A program made the position numbers and the translations under genes. Under the pieces are notes generated by a model. The model saw only the letters and a list, made by a program, of their open reading frames with translations. It searched no databases and was not told the origin of the DNA. Shown in pieces: positions 1 to 9,898 of a stretch of DNA of 64,000 nt; position 1 is the stretch's first letter; each line of letters begins with the position of its first letter. The DNA is from Chlorokybus atmophyticus. Its lineage: Eukaryota > Streptophyta > Chlorokybophyceae > Chlorokybales > Chlorokybaceae. The stretch is from assembly GCA_009103225.1 (NCBI GenBank), contig RHPI01003369.1, forward strand, positions 1,392,017-1,456,016, in the 5' to 3' direction.

Positions 1-446
1 TGGTAAAGTTTGCGACATCGCGCAAGTGGCTGGTGGTGGAGCATTCCATGGAGGCGCCGCATAGCATGATCTGGCAGTCTCCGAGAAAGAGGCATCGAGC
101 ATCGTTGTCAAGAGCTTGAAGGTAGGCTCGTTTGGAAACAAACATTGCTTGAGTGTGCAATACGCATTTCACTCATCAAAGACATAAGGGGCTTTTGCGG
201 TGTTGCAGGGTGAATGGGAGTAGCTGGACTGGAGAACACTATAGCTACTGGGTATGGGTCCAGAGGGTTTGCGTCTTGGCAGGGTCTGGGTTGGGGCTTG
301 AAGGGTTTAAGGTGGAGACTTTCCAGGGTCTGTTTGGGGTTAGGAGGCTTTAAGGCAGGGCCTTTGCAGGGTCTACTGGAAGGGTTTTCCGCACGGTCAG
401 GGTTGAGACTTGCAGGGTCTAGCGGGCTAGCGGGCTAATACCTGGG
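1..446. other. No gene; short GC-rich repeats
   Basis: No convincing coding region. The stretch contains degenerate short direct repeats (for example repeated AGCGGGCT around 420-470 and variants of GCAGGGTCT between 280 and 420). Open frames here are short and resemble no family I recognise. Confidence 0.5.
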
Positions 447-539
447 CTAGCGGGCTGGGCCAAGCGGGCCTGCTGGCTGCGGGGACTGGACAGCTGAAGA
501 CCAGAAGACTTTCTTCATGGGCTTTTTGTAGCTACTTCG

Positions 540-1135
540 TAGGGCTTTTGATAGGAAAGCTATAGCTGTGCTGTATGGCACTGGTTTGATTAGACCAGTG
601 CATGACTTTTGTTGAATACATTGTGCCAGTATCACATTTTCTCTGCTGATAGGCCTCCGTGAATGGCACAACGCTTTTTTTGTCATTACTGGTTCTAAAA
701 CTATTTGTGCCAGTAATGGCAGGAAATTCAAGGATCTAGCCTTGGCACAATGGGTTCTTTGCCAGTGCTGGCATGAAAGCATCTGGTAGGCACTGGCAGC
801 AAGTTGTCTATTGCAGTAATGGACATAATCTTCAAATCCCAGCACCGGCTACAAGGCTGTTGTGCCAGTTCTGGTCTTAAACTGTTCTTGCCAGAGCAGG
901 CATGGAAAGCCTTGATGCCAGTGTCGGAAGTAAGGGCTTTGTGCTAGTATTGTTAACTATTAAGTCATTTCAGTGCTGGTTATGGACGGCTTGTGCCACT
1001 TACCAGTAGGTGAGTTAGCATCCATTGCTGGCACAAGCCGTTTTGTGCCAGTTTCGGGGCTTTTCGGGGCTAGCCCCGAAAAGCAGGTGTCAGTACTGGC
1101 ACAAACGGTTTGTGCCAGTACTGGCACGGGCTGCA
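540..1135. repeat. Cluster of TTGTGCCAG/CTGGCACAA palindromes
   Basis: More than ten degenerate copies of TTGTGCCAG and its complement CTGGCAC lie in both orientations. The best is a near-perfect inverted repeat with 20-bp arms at 1087-1106 and 1108-1127. The motif core GGCACAA is the same as in the subterminal arrays of the 12.2-kb CACTA-like element further right (41.3-41.8 and 53.1-53.5 kb). This may therefore be the end of a related element cut by the left edge of the window. That link is inference; no matching terminal sequence was found here. Confidence 0.6.
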
Positions 1136-1169
1136 GTTCCCCATGCATGGGGAAAAATGGGCAGGGTTA

Positions 1170-1890
1170 AGCCTTGCATTCCGTGTCACAATATTGTGTC
1201 TTTTATTATTTCAGCAGATGTGAATGCATATCCCTACTTTGTATATGGTAATAAGAATAACCAGTTTGATGCTTGATTTTACATTGCGTGATATAATTTT
1301 AGCGAAATATCTTTCACGGAAAGTTGAATAACTTTAATAACTTTTTATTCAACAACTTGCTGGGGTTAATAATTAATTAATTCTGGTTCAATCTATGATT
1401 ACAATAGTATTAATGTAACCATTGATTGTTTTCCCCATGGCCTTATACATGAACAAACCATAATAATCAACACTTATAAAGTGTTTCACATGTAAGATAT
1501 AGGCATCGACTTATGAACACATGTAATGCACGTTTGTCACATGTGTTACTCGACACGTCTTTTATCATGGTGTGCCAATAGCCACGATAACGATCAGCAA
1601 GATACTGTCGGCGCCATGGTTAAGGAACGGCTAGCGGTGGCTCTAGTCCTCCTGGGCGTCCGCCCCCTTCTCTTGTTCTAGATTGCAGCAGCACCATGTC
1701 AGGCTTGTAGTGAGCTGCTTGTTACACTGCATTTAACTTTTGCGACACGCCTATATATAACCTTGCAACACGCCAGGTGGCATACTGGCCCCGCAGCTTG
1801 GGAGGCCTGCTTGACTTAGAGCAGCAAGCCCTCTCTCTACTCGCCAGTGGGTCCTTTGTCTGGCCGATCTAGGCTGCGCACCTTGCACCT
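1170..1890. other. AT-rich non-coding stretch
   Basis: AT-rich sequence with short inverted tracts (for example GTTGAATAACTTTAATAAC). I see no gene, conserved motif or long repeat in it. Confidence 0.45.
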
Positions 1891-1892
1891 TA

Positions 1893-2382
1893 AAAAGCAT
1901 CAAGTCTTTTGTGGTCGAGTGGCCTGTGACATTGGTTATCGGAGCTTGAGACCCGGATTCGATTCCTGCCATGCACACAAATTCCGCGGTCGTTGTTCCT
2001 CGTTCCAGTAACCATCGTGAATGGTCATAAGTGCCATCATCGATGGGTCGCGACTTGCATAATGGCAATCGCGCCGGCGTTCAGTCGGCGCGGCAGGACG
2101 CGACCTGCCGGTCGCGATGCGACCTGTGGGGCCGGCAGCGGTGCGCTATGCGCGCGTTGACCAGTATGGGCCTGAATTGGCCGGTTCTTGGGCGGTGGGG
2201 CCGGTGACCGACCCTAATCAGACCCCTGGGATGATTCCCCAGCTGATGCGAGCCAGCTGCCGAGGACGTCAGCGTTCTTAAGTGGGAGGGAATGTAACGG
2301 GAAGGTACATTTAATTACCACAAATCGATCATAAAATTGAACATAAAAGCATCAAGTCTTTTGTAGTCGAGTGGGATGTGAC
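1893..2382 (+). repeat. 38-bp direct repeat with tRNA-like box A
   Basis: The segments 1893-1930 and 2345-2382 are near-identical. Each contains TGGTCGAGTGG or TAGTCGAGTGG, a match to the pol III box A consensus. The first copy is followed at about 1962-1972 by GATTCGATTCC, one mismatch from a box B. No foldable complete tRNA was found, so this looks like the head of a tRNA-derived SINE or a tRNA remnant. The interval between the copies holds no recognisable gene. Confidence 0.4.
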
Positions 2383-2496
2383 ACCCTTGCGTATTCTCGG
2401 ATGTGAGTCTAGGCATCAGATCGCCTTCAACCGCATCTGCTACAGCTCCCCCCGCTCTCTGCTATCTGTGCCACAGATCTTCCCCTTTCAAAGACT

Positions 2497-3110
2497 GTCA
2501 TACCATGTTTATGAGACATGGTTAACTGGCATGTGGCTCCTCTTATGGCAACGACTTTACTGCCATAACCTAGTCGGGATGGCGCCGATGTTACAGTGGT
2601 AACGAAGCTGAGCGGCACATGTTCAAATCCCATGGGAATGAAAATTGCTAGTTGCTATGTAATTCGGTCCAAGGCAAGTATTGCCAACTTAACGGCAGCA
2701 ACTCGCGGGGTCGCACGCGTAGCAGTGATTACCCATTAACCTACAATTGTCAAGCGATCGCGGACTGACGCGCGTCGGCAATCGGCGCAGTGTGGAGGGT
2801 CTGGTCCAATCGGGACAGGGACGAGGGTCAATTGCCGAGCGCGACTTGCGCAACTGCGGGCAAGTCGCGGCGAGCTCGATATGTGACTTGGGCAAGTTAT
2901 GGCGACGACCCCATGGGTAATTACCCATAAGGTTTTAATGAGTTAGGAGGAATGTCATACCACGGTTATGAGACATGGTTAAATGGCATGCCATGGCATG
3001 CCAATAGTGTGGCTCCTGTGGCAGCGACTTTTGCTACCATAGCCCAGTGGTTAAGGCGCTGATGTTATAAAGACCCTCCCGCTTTGGCGCGCGGTTCTGA
3101 GGGCCTAGAA
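2497..3110 (+). repeat. Two copies of a short SINE-like repeat
   Basis: A block of about 110-120 bp starts at 2497 and again at 2954. Both begin GTCATACCA, continue GAGACATGGTTAA and share GGCTCCT, GCAACGACTT/GCAGCGACTT and CGCTGATGTT-like segments. The second copy has TAGCCCAGTGG at about 3036, a perfect box A. The first is followed by GTTCAAATCC, box B-like. The arrangement suggests a tRNA-derived SINE. The interval 2700-2950 is unassigned. Confidence 0.45.
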
Positions 3111-3145
3111 GAAGGTGTTGCCGCCTGCCCGTTAGGCACCCGACC

Positions 3146-3802
3146 TGTGACGGTGTTCGTGCCTTGTCCCCTGTGAGTTGGTCCAATCAACAACCCTCTC
3201 ACCAAGACACGGTATTCACACCGGAACCTTGCCCCTTCTGCCAAGCACGCACGCGCGCCCCGCCACTCGCGTACGCACGCATGCGCTCGAAGCTACACGC
3301 CGACTTGTGTAGCGCCTTGGATCACATCACACAAGCAAGCACACACTAGTGGACACACGCTAGCAACCCCTGCTAACCACCACCAAGCTTGCACACAAGA
3401 AACTAGGGAGCTAAAGGTCGTTTTGCGCATAGTGAAATGTCTCTTTTATACCTACCAGTCTGCACATGCTACTATTTAACGATTCTAGCGCTATACGGAA
3501 CTAAAAGCTAAGATATTTTTGAAAAATTTTGTAGTACACTTTTAAACCTTTTAGACCTTTGCTACGCACCAAAGAGCTCCTCATTTGGTGCCCATATGAT
3601 TACGTTATACTATTTGGCGCCAGGTCTTTCCATAAATCTGGTCGAGCCCTCCCTTTTCTGGCGTCTAGACCGGTCCTGGGGCCGGTCGATATTTGCGGCG
3701 GACTCACAACTCACCGATATCCGCCATAAGTCATGAACATGATACTTGACAGATAAGGCGTAAAAGGTCATGAAATCATGAAGTTTGACGCCGACTGTTA
3801 CA
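3146..3802 (-). repeat. LTR of old Ty3/gypsy family (left copy)
   Basis: Read on the minus strand this 657-bp block starts TGTAACAG and ends CACCGTCACA, i.e. TG...CA. It is clearly similar, in inverted orientation, to 9029-9546 joined to 16396-16506. Shared landmarks include the CACACAAG/GCTAGC tract, the ACCTACCAGTCTGCACATGC segment and GGTCGATATTTGCGG. It sits directly downstream of a polypurine tract and an integrase remnant on the same strand, which fits a 3' LTR. Age is not measured; the two copies differ at many positions. Confidence 0.75.
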
Positions 3803-3806
3803 CTCC

Positions 3807-3807
<1 letters not shown>

Positions 3808-3901
<94 letters not shown>
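3808..3901. repeat. 94-base poly-C run (poly-G on minus strand)
   Basis: An uninterrupted C run ends at an ambiguous base (3902). On the minus strand it reads G-run, AGGAG, then the LTR start TGTAACAG. It therefore occupies the polypurine tract position of the old LTR element. The true length is uncertain because an unresolved base borders it and long homopolymers assemble poorly. Confidence 0.85.
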
Positions 3902-4234
3902 NTGTCTTGATCATCGTTGCAAATACGCTTGCAAAAGTTGTTGTGCATGCGCCAGGTGCTCCTCCGGTTCTCAAGTGGCCTCATGCATAGGGTAGCGTTT
4001 CCACTTCACTAAGTATTTGCGCACGTTGCGCACCGGTTTCTCCCCCACCATGTCATCCACTTCATATCCCAAATGATTGTCTGTAGCCAACTCAGACGGT
4101 GGACGCAATGGTGGTTCTCCTCAATATGGTTTCAGCAAGGATATATGAACGACAAGGTGGATGTGCATAGTCTCAGGTAATTACAACTTATATGCCACGT
4201 CCAAGATCACCTTGATGACTTTTAATGGTCCAAG

Positions 4235-5965
4235 CTAGCATTTACTTAAGTTGCAAACTCCAGCACGTACCTGCAAGTTCTTCGCATAAAGCAATACCAT
4301 GTCACCTTCATTTAATGTAACGTGCCGGCGATGTGCGTCTGCGCACTGCTTCTGCCTGTTTTGCGCCATTAACAAAGCGTCTATAGCCGCTTTGGTGATG
4401 TCAGCACATGTCTTCAAGAAGTCACCCGCCGCCTCAACATGCACATCTTTGTGAGGTACCCATGCTGTCCACAGCGTCAATGGATGCTAACCATAATTTA
4501 TCGGGAAGGGGGTAACGCTAATGCTTGCATTCTTATGATTGTTTATTACAAATTCCGCCACTTTGAGTAACTTCGCCCAATTATCTTGTCGTAGATCTAC
4601 ATAGCATCGCAGCATGTCTTCAATCACGCGATTTGTGTGCTCTATTTGGCCATCCGTTTGCGGATGGAATGACGTGCTGAACTTTAATGTAGTGCACAAC
4701 GCGCTATGCAACGCCATCCAAAAGTTATTTGTGAATCTTGGGTCGTGATTCGTCACGATACTCCTTAAAAAGCCATGTATGGTCTCACCACAAATGGTGA
4801 GCACGTAGCGCCTCCGATCGATGCTTGGATTGTGTTTATGTAGCCACGGTAGACACAAAACTCCATCAAACCCGTTCTTCAATGTAGTGCAGCAAAATTG
4901 CATACACTCACTCACTTGACCAATGCGGACTTGCAGCTCTTTGGTCATGAATGACGTCACTTCAGCCCCGAAAAATTCTCTTGCATCAGCGAGCATGACT
5001 TCTCCTCCACGCAACAGCGAGAGCCATCCGAATCGCCGTGCAACAACTTCCGCCATGAAATTGCTAATTGCTCCACTATCAATCATCAACTTGCACTCTC
5101 TCTATCTTCCTCCACCGTCTTAGATGCGTGCTCGAACTCTTAAGTACTTTCGTGCTTCTTCACTAGCATAACTCACCACCATTGCAGTAAACATCGTTAC
5201 CATGCCTCCGTGGTCATGAGTCTCCTCGCTTGAGCAACGTGTTGGACAGACCGGGCATGCTTGAGGCTTCTTCCCATCCTCAATAATAGCCCCTCACCTA
5301 CTAAGAGCAGTCGTTTCTCTGCCGCACGCCGTTTTGCTCCATCGCGTTCACGCTGTTGCTACGCATGTTTCGACCAGGCGCATCTCCTCGCGCTCCTTGG
5401 ACACTTGAAAGCCAGATGTTCGGTGGAGTCACACACGTAGCACATACGCACAGCACCAGCTGGACGCCGCTCAGTAGACCATCTCATACCCTTGCGTGCA
5501 TCAATCGCATCCACCGTGTAGGTCCCAAGCTAGCCTTATGCTCATGTGTGGGTGTAAAAGCCGATTCTCTGCCCCTCCAAGCACGCGCAAAGTCTTCTCG
5601 TGCCTGGTCGCTTGGCCCGCGTTAATGGTCATGCCTTCAATCAAAGTTTGATGTTGTTGTCTTAAAATACAGCGCATCCAGGCGCTCCGCAATGCGTATC
5701 GCCTCGGCTAGTGTTTTTGGGTTACAGAGTTCCACGTCCTTACGACCAGGAGGCTTTATACCACGGGTGTACCTCTAGCTGCTCCTCCTTGGTCATGGTG
5801 GGAATGGACATCACAAAACGCTGAAACGCAGCTGTGTACGCCATCACCGACTTGGTTTGCGCAAGCGTCGCAAGTTGATCGCGCGCGGCCTTTACGCTTT
5901 TCATGGGAACAAATTGATGCCTGACCTCTGCTGCCAACTCTTCCATTGAGTCAGAGCACACATTT
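4235..5965 (-). pseudogene. Internally deleted Ty3/gypsy gag-PR-IN remnant
   Basis: Minus-strand remains in 5' to 3' order. A Gag fragment (about 5961-5740) comes first. A zinc knuckle CYVC-x4-H-x4-C follows at about 5430-5390. Next is an aspartic-protease-like domain (about 5089-4780, starting MMIDSGAISNF with a DSG triad). The last part of the integrase core (HPQTDGQIEHTNRVIEDML) and the integrase C-terminal part (to about 4235) complete it. Reverse transcriptase, RNase H and the first part of integrase are missing: protease runs directly into integrase in one open frame near 4770. An in-frame TAG at 4487-4489 sits where the plus-strand sister copy has CAG. Not functional. Confidence 0.8.
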
Positions 5966-6449
5966 GAGACGGTGGAGGAAGATGGAGAGAGTGCAAGTTG
6001 ATGATTGATAGTGGAGCAATTAGCAATTTCATGGCGGAAGTTGTTGCACGGCGATTCGCGTGGCTCTCGCCGTTGCGTGGAGGAGAAGTCAGGCTCGCTG
6101 TTGCAAGAGAACTTTTCGGGGCTGAAGGGACGTCATTCATGACTAAAGAGCTGCAAGTCCGCATTGGTCAAGCGAGTGAGTGTATGCAATTTTGCTGCAT
6201 TACATTGCAGAACGGGTTTGATGGAGTTTTAGGTCTACCGTGGCCACATAAGCACAGTCCAAGCATTGATTGGAGGCGACACGTGCTCACCATCCGTGAA
6301 GAGACCATACATGGCTTATGCGATTGCCTCATTGAAGCTGAAGACCACCCCAGCGACGACGGCATGGGCGGTTGTGCAGCTGCATCGGGACGACGCAGCT
6401 GCACAACCACCCATGCCGTCGGGCAATCATGGCATGAAAATGCAAGCAT
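5966..6449 (+). pseudogene. Second protease fragment of the old element, inverted
   Basis: The plus-strand frame from 5998 repeats the protease segment of the minus-strand copy (MMIDSGAISNFMAEVVARRF-like start), so 5966-6320 is an inverted duplicate of about 5125-4780. It appears to be the protease part of a plus-strand copy whose reverse transcriptase resumes at about 8097, after a 1.6-kb insertion. The end of the segment contains a long hairpin (6358-6420). Confidence 0.7.
6358..6420. repeat. Long hairpin, 26-bp arms
   Basis: Arms at 6358-6383 and 6395-6420 are complementary except at one position, with an 11-nt loop. The hairpin lies at the end of the protease fragment, close to the 1.6-kb insertion at 6450. 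Confidence 0.85.
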
Positions 6450-8096
6450 CGTCGCGGATTTCACACGGTGACTGACTAGGGACTGAGGGAATGACGGGTG
6501 TCTGACCCTATCTGACCGTGATTGATCAGGGATTGAGGAACTGTTGGATGTTTGACCCTAGGGTTAAAACACCCCACAGTTAGGTAACGGATCAATCCAT
6601 GAAGGGACTTTTGGAACGGCCGTTGCTATTGACCGACAGTTGATGACGGCCAGCGACTGATCAATAAGTAAATGTGACGGTTGCCTGCCCGTGATGGCAA
6701 TCAAGTGACTTCATCGCATTTTCAAGTAATTGCCAATCGCAAGTCGTCCATTTTGCGCAATTAGCACCTATATACTATAGTAACTTATCACCTTTCAGTC
6801 ATGTACAGTGACTACCGACCATCAGCCATCAAATGACCGTCATACAGTATGCACGGGGGCCTGCATACTGTGGCAAACCAGTCATTGTCAATCCCTACTA
6901 TATGACCTCACCGCGTGTTGTAAGTGACGGTCGACCGCCGGCCGTCGACTTGGCGCGGCGCGACAGACGTAACAGAAAAAGCAAGTTACCGCCCGTCCCT
7001 ATCTGTTAGCGAGCAATGCCGGCAAATCAGACCAGTACATGCAATCATTGTACTATTATAATAGCACCGTGTACTATCGCAATAGTACAATGGTGCTATT
7101 ATGATAGTATGACGATACCATTGTCACAACTTGAACGTTGAACGCGTTTAATTAACTTAGGCTGCCCAAGTTACTTAGATGCTCAACGGCTTCATGCAAT
7201 TGAACATAGCGTTATGCTGAGGCGGCGGCGGCGGCGGCGGCGACGACGGTGGTGGTGATGGCTGTGGGCCAATAGTGAGTTTGTTTGTAGTGTGTTGTAC
7301 CATTGTGTTATGCGCATTGCGCAACAGCGCATGCAGCCTAACCGCCCTTCTTGCTTCAGGGCGGCTTGGCCAGGCTAAGCTAGACCAGGCGGCGACGGTG
7401 GTATATGGCCAGCGAGCGCATGTAAGTGTGACAACGTACACCTTGTGTGACATGTTGTGTATGTTGCTGCTGTTGATGGCGCTTGTTTGCCTAGTGCTCC
7501 CAGCCCAGGAGCGGCGGTGGACAAGGAGCGGCGGTGGAAGTGGAGGAGCGGCGGCTTAATATCAGGCGCTTAGGTGTACTTGGGTTTGGTAGTAGTAGTA
7601 GTGATAGTAGTAGTAGCGGCTGCTTGTTGTATGAGTTCACTGTGGTAGTATAGCATGAAAATGATGCAATATCATTGTATGTGCTACTGATAGTCGGCGC
7701 CGTCTTGCACAATTGACTGAGGCATTTAATCATAATTAGAACGTACCTAACAGGTACCTTTGAAGGTACACTTTAGTAATGGCAGGTACCATGAGGTACC
7801 TGTCAGGCACAATCAGTTAGTGTACAGTCGCGGGTACCTAACTGTTGGGTACCGGTTGGTTACTTATCAGTTAGGTCACGTTGCTTTATCGTGACTAAGA
7901 AGTAACTTTTAAGTACCTGTCAGTTAGGATCAGACCCTTTGTGTAGACGGCCGCCGATTGATGGTGACGGCCGTTATCTTTAGGTTTTTGTATCGACATT
8001 ACAGCTGGACTGAGCCACGACGGTCTAAATGAGTATTTTCAGGTGCACAGCCGTTGTCGATATTCCGTCGCATGGCAGAGGAAACATTTTACGATG
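6450..8096. mobile_element. 1.6-kb dispersed repeat, copy A
   Basis: The block aligns by eye in the same order with 24644-26124. Shared modules are: GACTGAGGG plus GACGGGTG near the start; repeated TGACGGCCG blocks; a GTACAATGGTAC-type palindrome block; GCTGCCCAAGTTACTTA; a (GGC)n run; a GTAGTAGTAG tract; a block rich in GGTACC palindromes; and a final GGTGCACRGCC...GAAACATTTT. The ends are short inverted repeats (GTCGCGGAT against ATCGTAAAAT). No protein is encoded. It appears inserted between protease and reverse transcriptase of the plus-strand retroelement. Best guess: a non-autonomous DNA transposon; no clear target duplication was seen. Confidence 0.65.
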
Positions 8097-9028
8097 ATTG
8101 CGGGAGTGGACTCCGGAAGAGGTAAACAGCCCGATATGTCTGCAATTCCTCAGGTGTCATACGCGCAGTTAAAGAAGTTGCTATCTCCACGAAAGTGGAA
8201 AGGTGCATGGTTGTGCGTGCTGCATGAGAAAGCGATCAAGACAGCACATCAGACCGCCAGTAAAGCGGCGGCTATAACAGACCCTGAGGTGCGTGAACTC
8301 TTGAAGGAATTCAAGAACATCATGGTGGACGGGCTACCACCCGGTTCACCACCTCCAAGAGATGTAGACCATGTAATAGAGCTCGTTGAGGGCGTACACA
8401 AGCCACTGTACCGGCCCATATACAAGTTGTCACCTTTGGAGCTTGAAGAGGCGGAGCGACAAGTAGCAGACTTTCTCAAGCGCGGCTACATTTAGCCTAG
8501 TAAGCCTACATATGGTGCGCATATCTTGTTCGTGAGGAAGAAGAACGGTGGACTGCGCATGTGTGTGGATTATCGCGCTCTCAACAACATTACGAGAACA
8601 AATTGTTTTCCACTACCGCGAACTGATGAGTTGCTGGAGCAGCTACAAGGTGCGCAATACTTTACGACACTTGATCTTGTGGGGGGTTGTTACCAGTTCC
8701 GCATTGCACCAGAGGATGTGGTGAACACTGCGTGAAATACACGTCACGTTCACTACGAGTGGGTGGTGATGTCTTTTTGCCTTACAAACGCACCGGCGTT
8801 ACCCCCTTCCTGAGGAATTACGGTCAGCATCCATTAACGCCGTGGAAAGCATGGGTACGACACGAAGATGTGCATGTTGAGGCGGCGGGTGACTTCTTGA
8901 AGACATGTGCTGACATTACGGAAGCGGCTAGAGAAGCTATAGTAGTGGCGCAAAACAAGTAGAAGCAGTACGCACACGCACATTGCCGGCACGTTAAATG
9001 AAGGTGACATAGTATTGCTTTCTGCAAA
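8097..9028 (+). pseudogene. Ty3/gypsy RT fragment fused to integrase end
   Basis: The frame encodes the connection and the start of reverse transcriptase (KPLYRPIYKLSPLELEEAER, then FVRKKNGGLRMCVDYRALN, FTTLDL). A TAG at 8493-8495 falls at the position where related elements often have E, Q or R (the GYI-x-PSK motif). A TGA near 8733 follows EDVVNTA. The sequence then jumps at about 8790 to the integrase C-terminal region (LRNYGQHPLTPWKAW...), matching the minus-strand sister at 4235-4490. A further TAG near 8960 aligns with CAG in the sister copy. The LTR follows directly. Dead copy with a large internal deletion. Confidence 0.8.
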
Positions 9029-9546
9029 GATTTCATGACCTTTTAGGCCTTATTTGTCAAGTGTCATGTTTTCATGACTTGTAGCGGATATCGGTGAGTT
9101 ATGACTCTGCCGCAGATATCGACCGGCCCCAGGACCAGTCTAAACGACGCCAGAAAACGGAGGGAGAAGGACATAGGACCAGATTTCTGGAAGGGCCTGG
9201 CGCCGAATAGTACAACTTTGCCAGATGGGCATCTTTTGAAGAGTTCCTTGGTGCATAGGAAAGATCTAGAAGTGTATTACAAGGTTCCACAAGAATATTT
9301 TAGCTTCTAATTCCGTCTAGCGCGAGAATCGTCTAAAGAGTAGCATGTGCAGACTGGTAGGTATAAAAAGGACATTTCACTTTGTGCAATACAACCTTTA
9401 GCTCCCTATTTTCTCGTGTGCAAGCTTGGTGGTGGTTAGCAAGGGTTGCTAGCGTGTGTCCACTACTGTGTGCTTGCTTGTGTGACGATCCAGGGCGCTA
9501 CACAAGTCGGTGTGTAGCTTCGTGCGCGTGCGTATACGAGTGTCGG
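9029..9546 (+). repeat. LTR of old Ty3/gypsy family (right copy, first part)
   Basis: Inverted match to 3146-3802: it starts ATTTCATGACCTTTT, contains GCGGATATCGGTGAGTT and GGTAGGTATAAAAAGG, and ends in GTCGG. The first few bases of the LTR are missing. The match stops at the insertion site of the young element and resumes after it (16396-16506), proving nesting. The TATAAAAAGG motif at about 9361 is a plausible LTR promoter TATA box. Confidence 0.75.
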
Positions 9547-9884
9547 TGTAACGGAGTGCTACCTCTATAGAGGTTCCCCGCCCTTATTTAGGATTAAATA
9601 AAGGTCCCAACGGGTATATACAGCCAATTAAGCCGTATTAGGGCCGTTAACCTAGTGTTAAGGCCCTAATGTAGTGTTACTTTACTGTAACACTGATATC
9701 GACATGAGACATGAGTCTCATGTCGATATCAGCTGTATGGCGGCACTGCTAACGCAGCAGCCGCCATAGCCAGGGGATCTTCTGCTCCGGCAGTTGCCCC
9801 TGGCGGCGGCGGTGTGGTCGGCGTGGCTGGTGGTGGTGTTGGGGTAGGGGATTAAAGGGAGGAGGAGCACCCCCTCTCCTTACA
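9547..9884 (+). repeat. 5' LTR of the young Ty3/gypsy element
   Basis: 338 bp, TGTAACGG...CCTTACA. It contains a perfect 18-bp inverted repeat with 4-nt loop (9693-9710 and 9715-9732) and a second smaller hairpin (about 9735-9768). GGTATATACAG at about 9613 may serve as a TATA element. Differences from the 3' LTR by eye: A/G near 9602, T/A near 9682, C/T near 9724. Confidence 0.95.
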
Positions 9885-9885
9885 T

Positions 9886-9898
9886 TGGTATCGGAGCA
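9886..9898 (+). other. Primer-binding site (initiator tRNA-Met type)
   Basis: TGGTATCGGAGC begins two bases after the LTR end. It differs at one position from TGGTATCAGAGC, the usual plant-type site complementary to the 3' end of initiator tRNA-Met (family knowledge). The mismatch would still allow G-U pairing. Confidence 0.8.

Noticed and set aside
1911-1985. A functional tRNA gene
   Set aside because: Box A and box B-like words are present, but acceptor and T-stems do not pair properly and no plausible anticodon arm was found.
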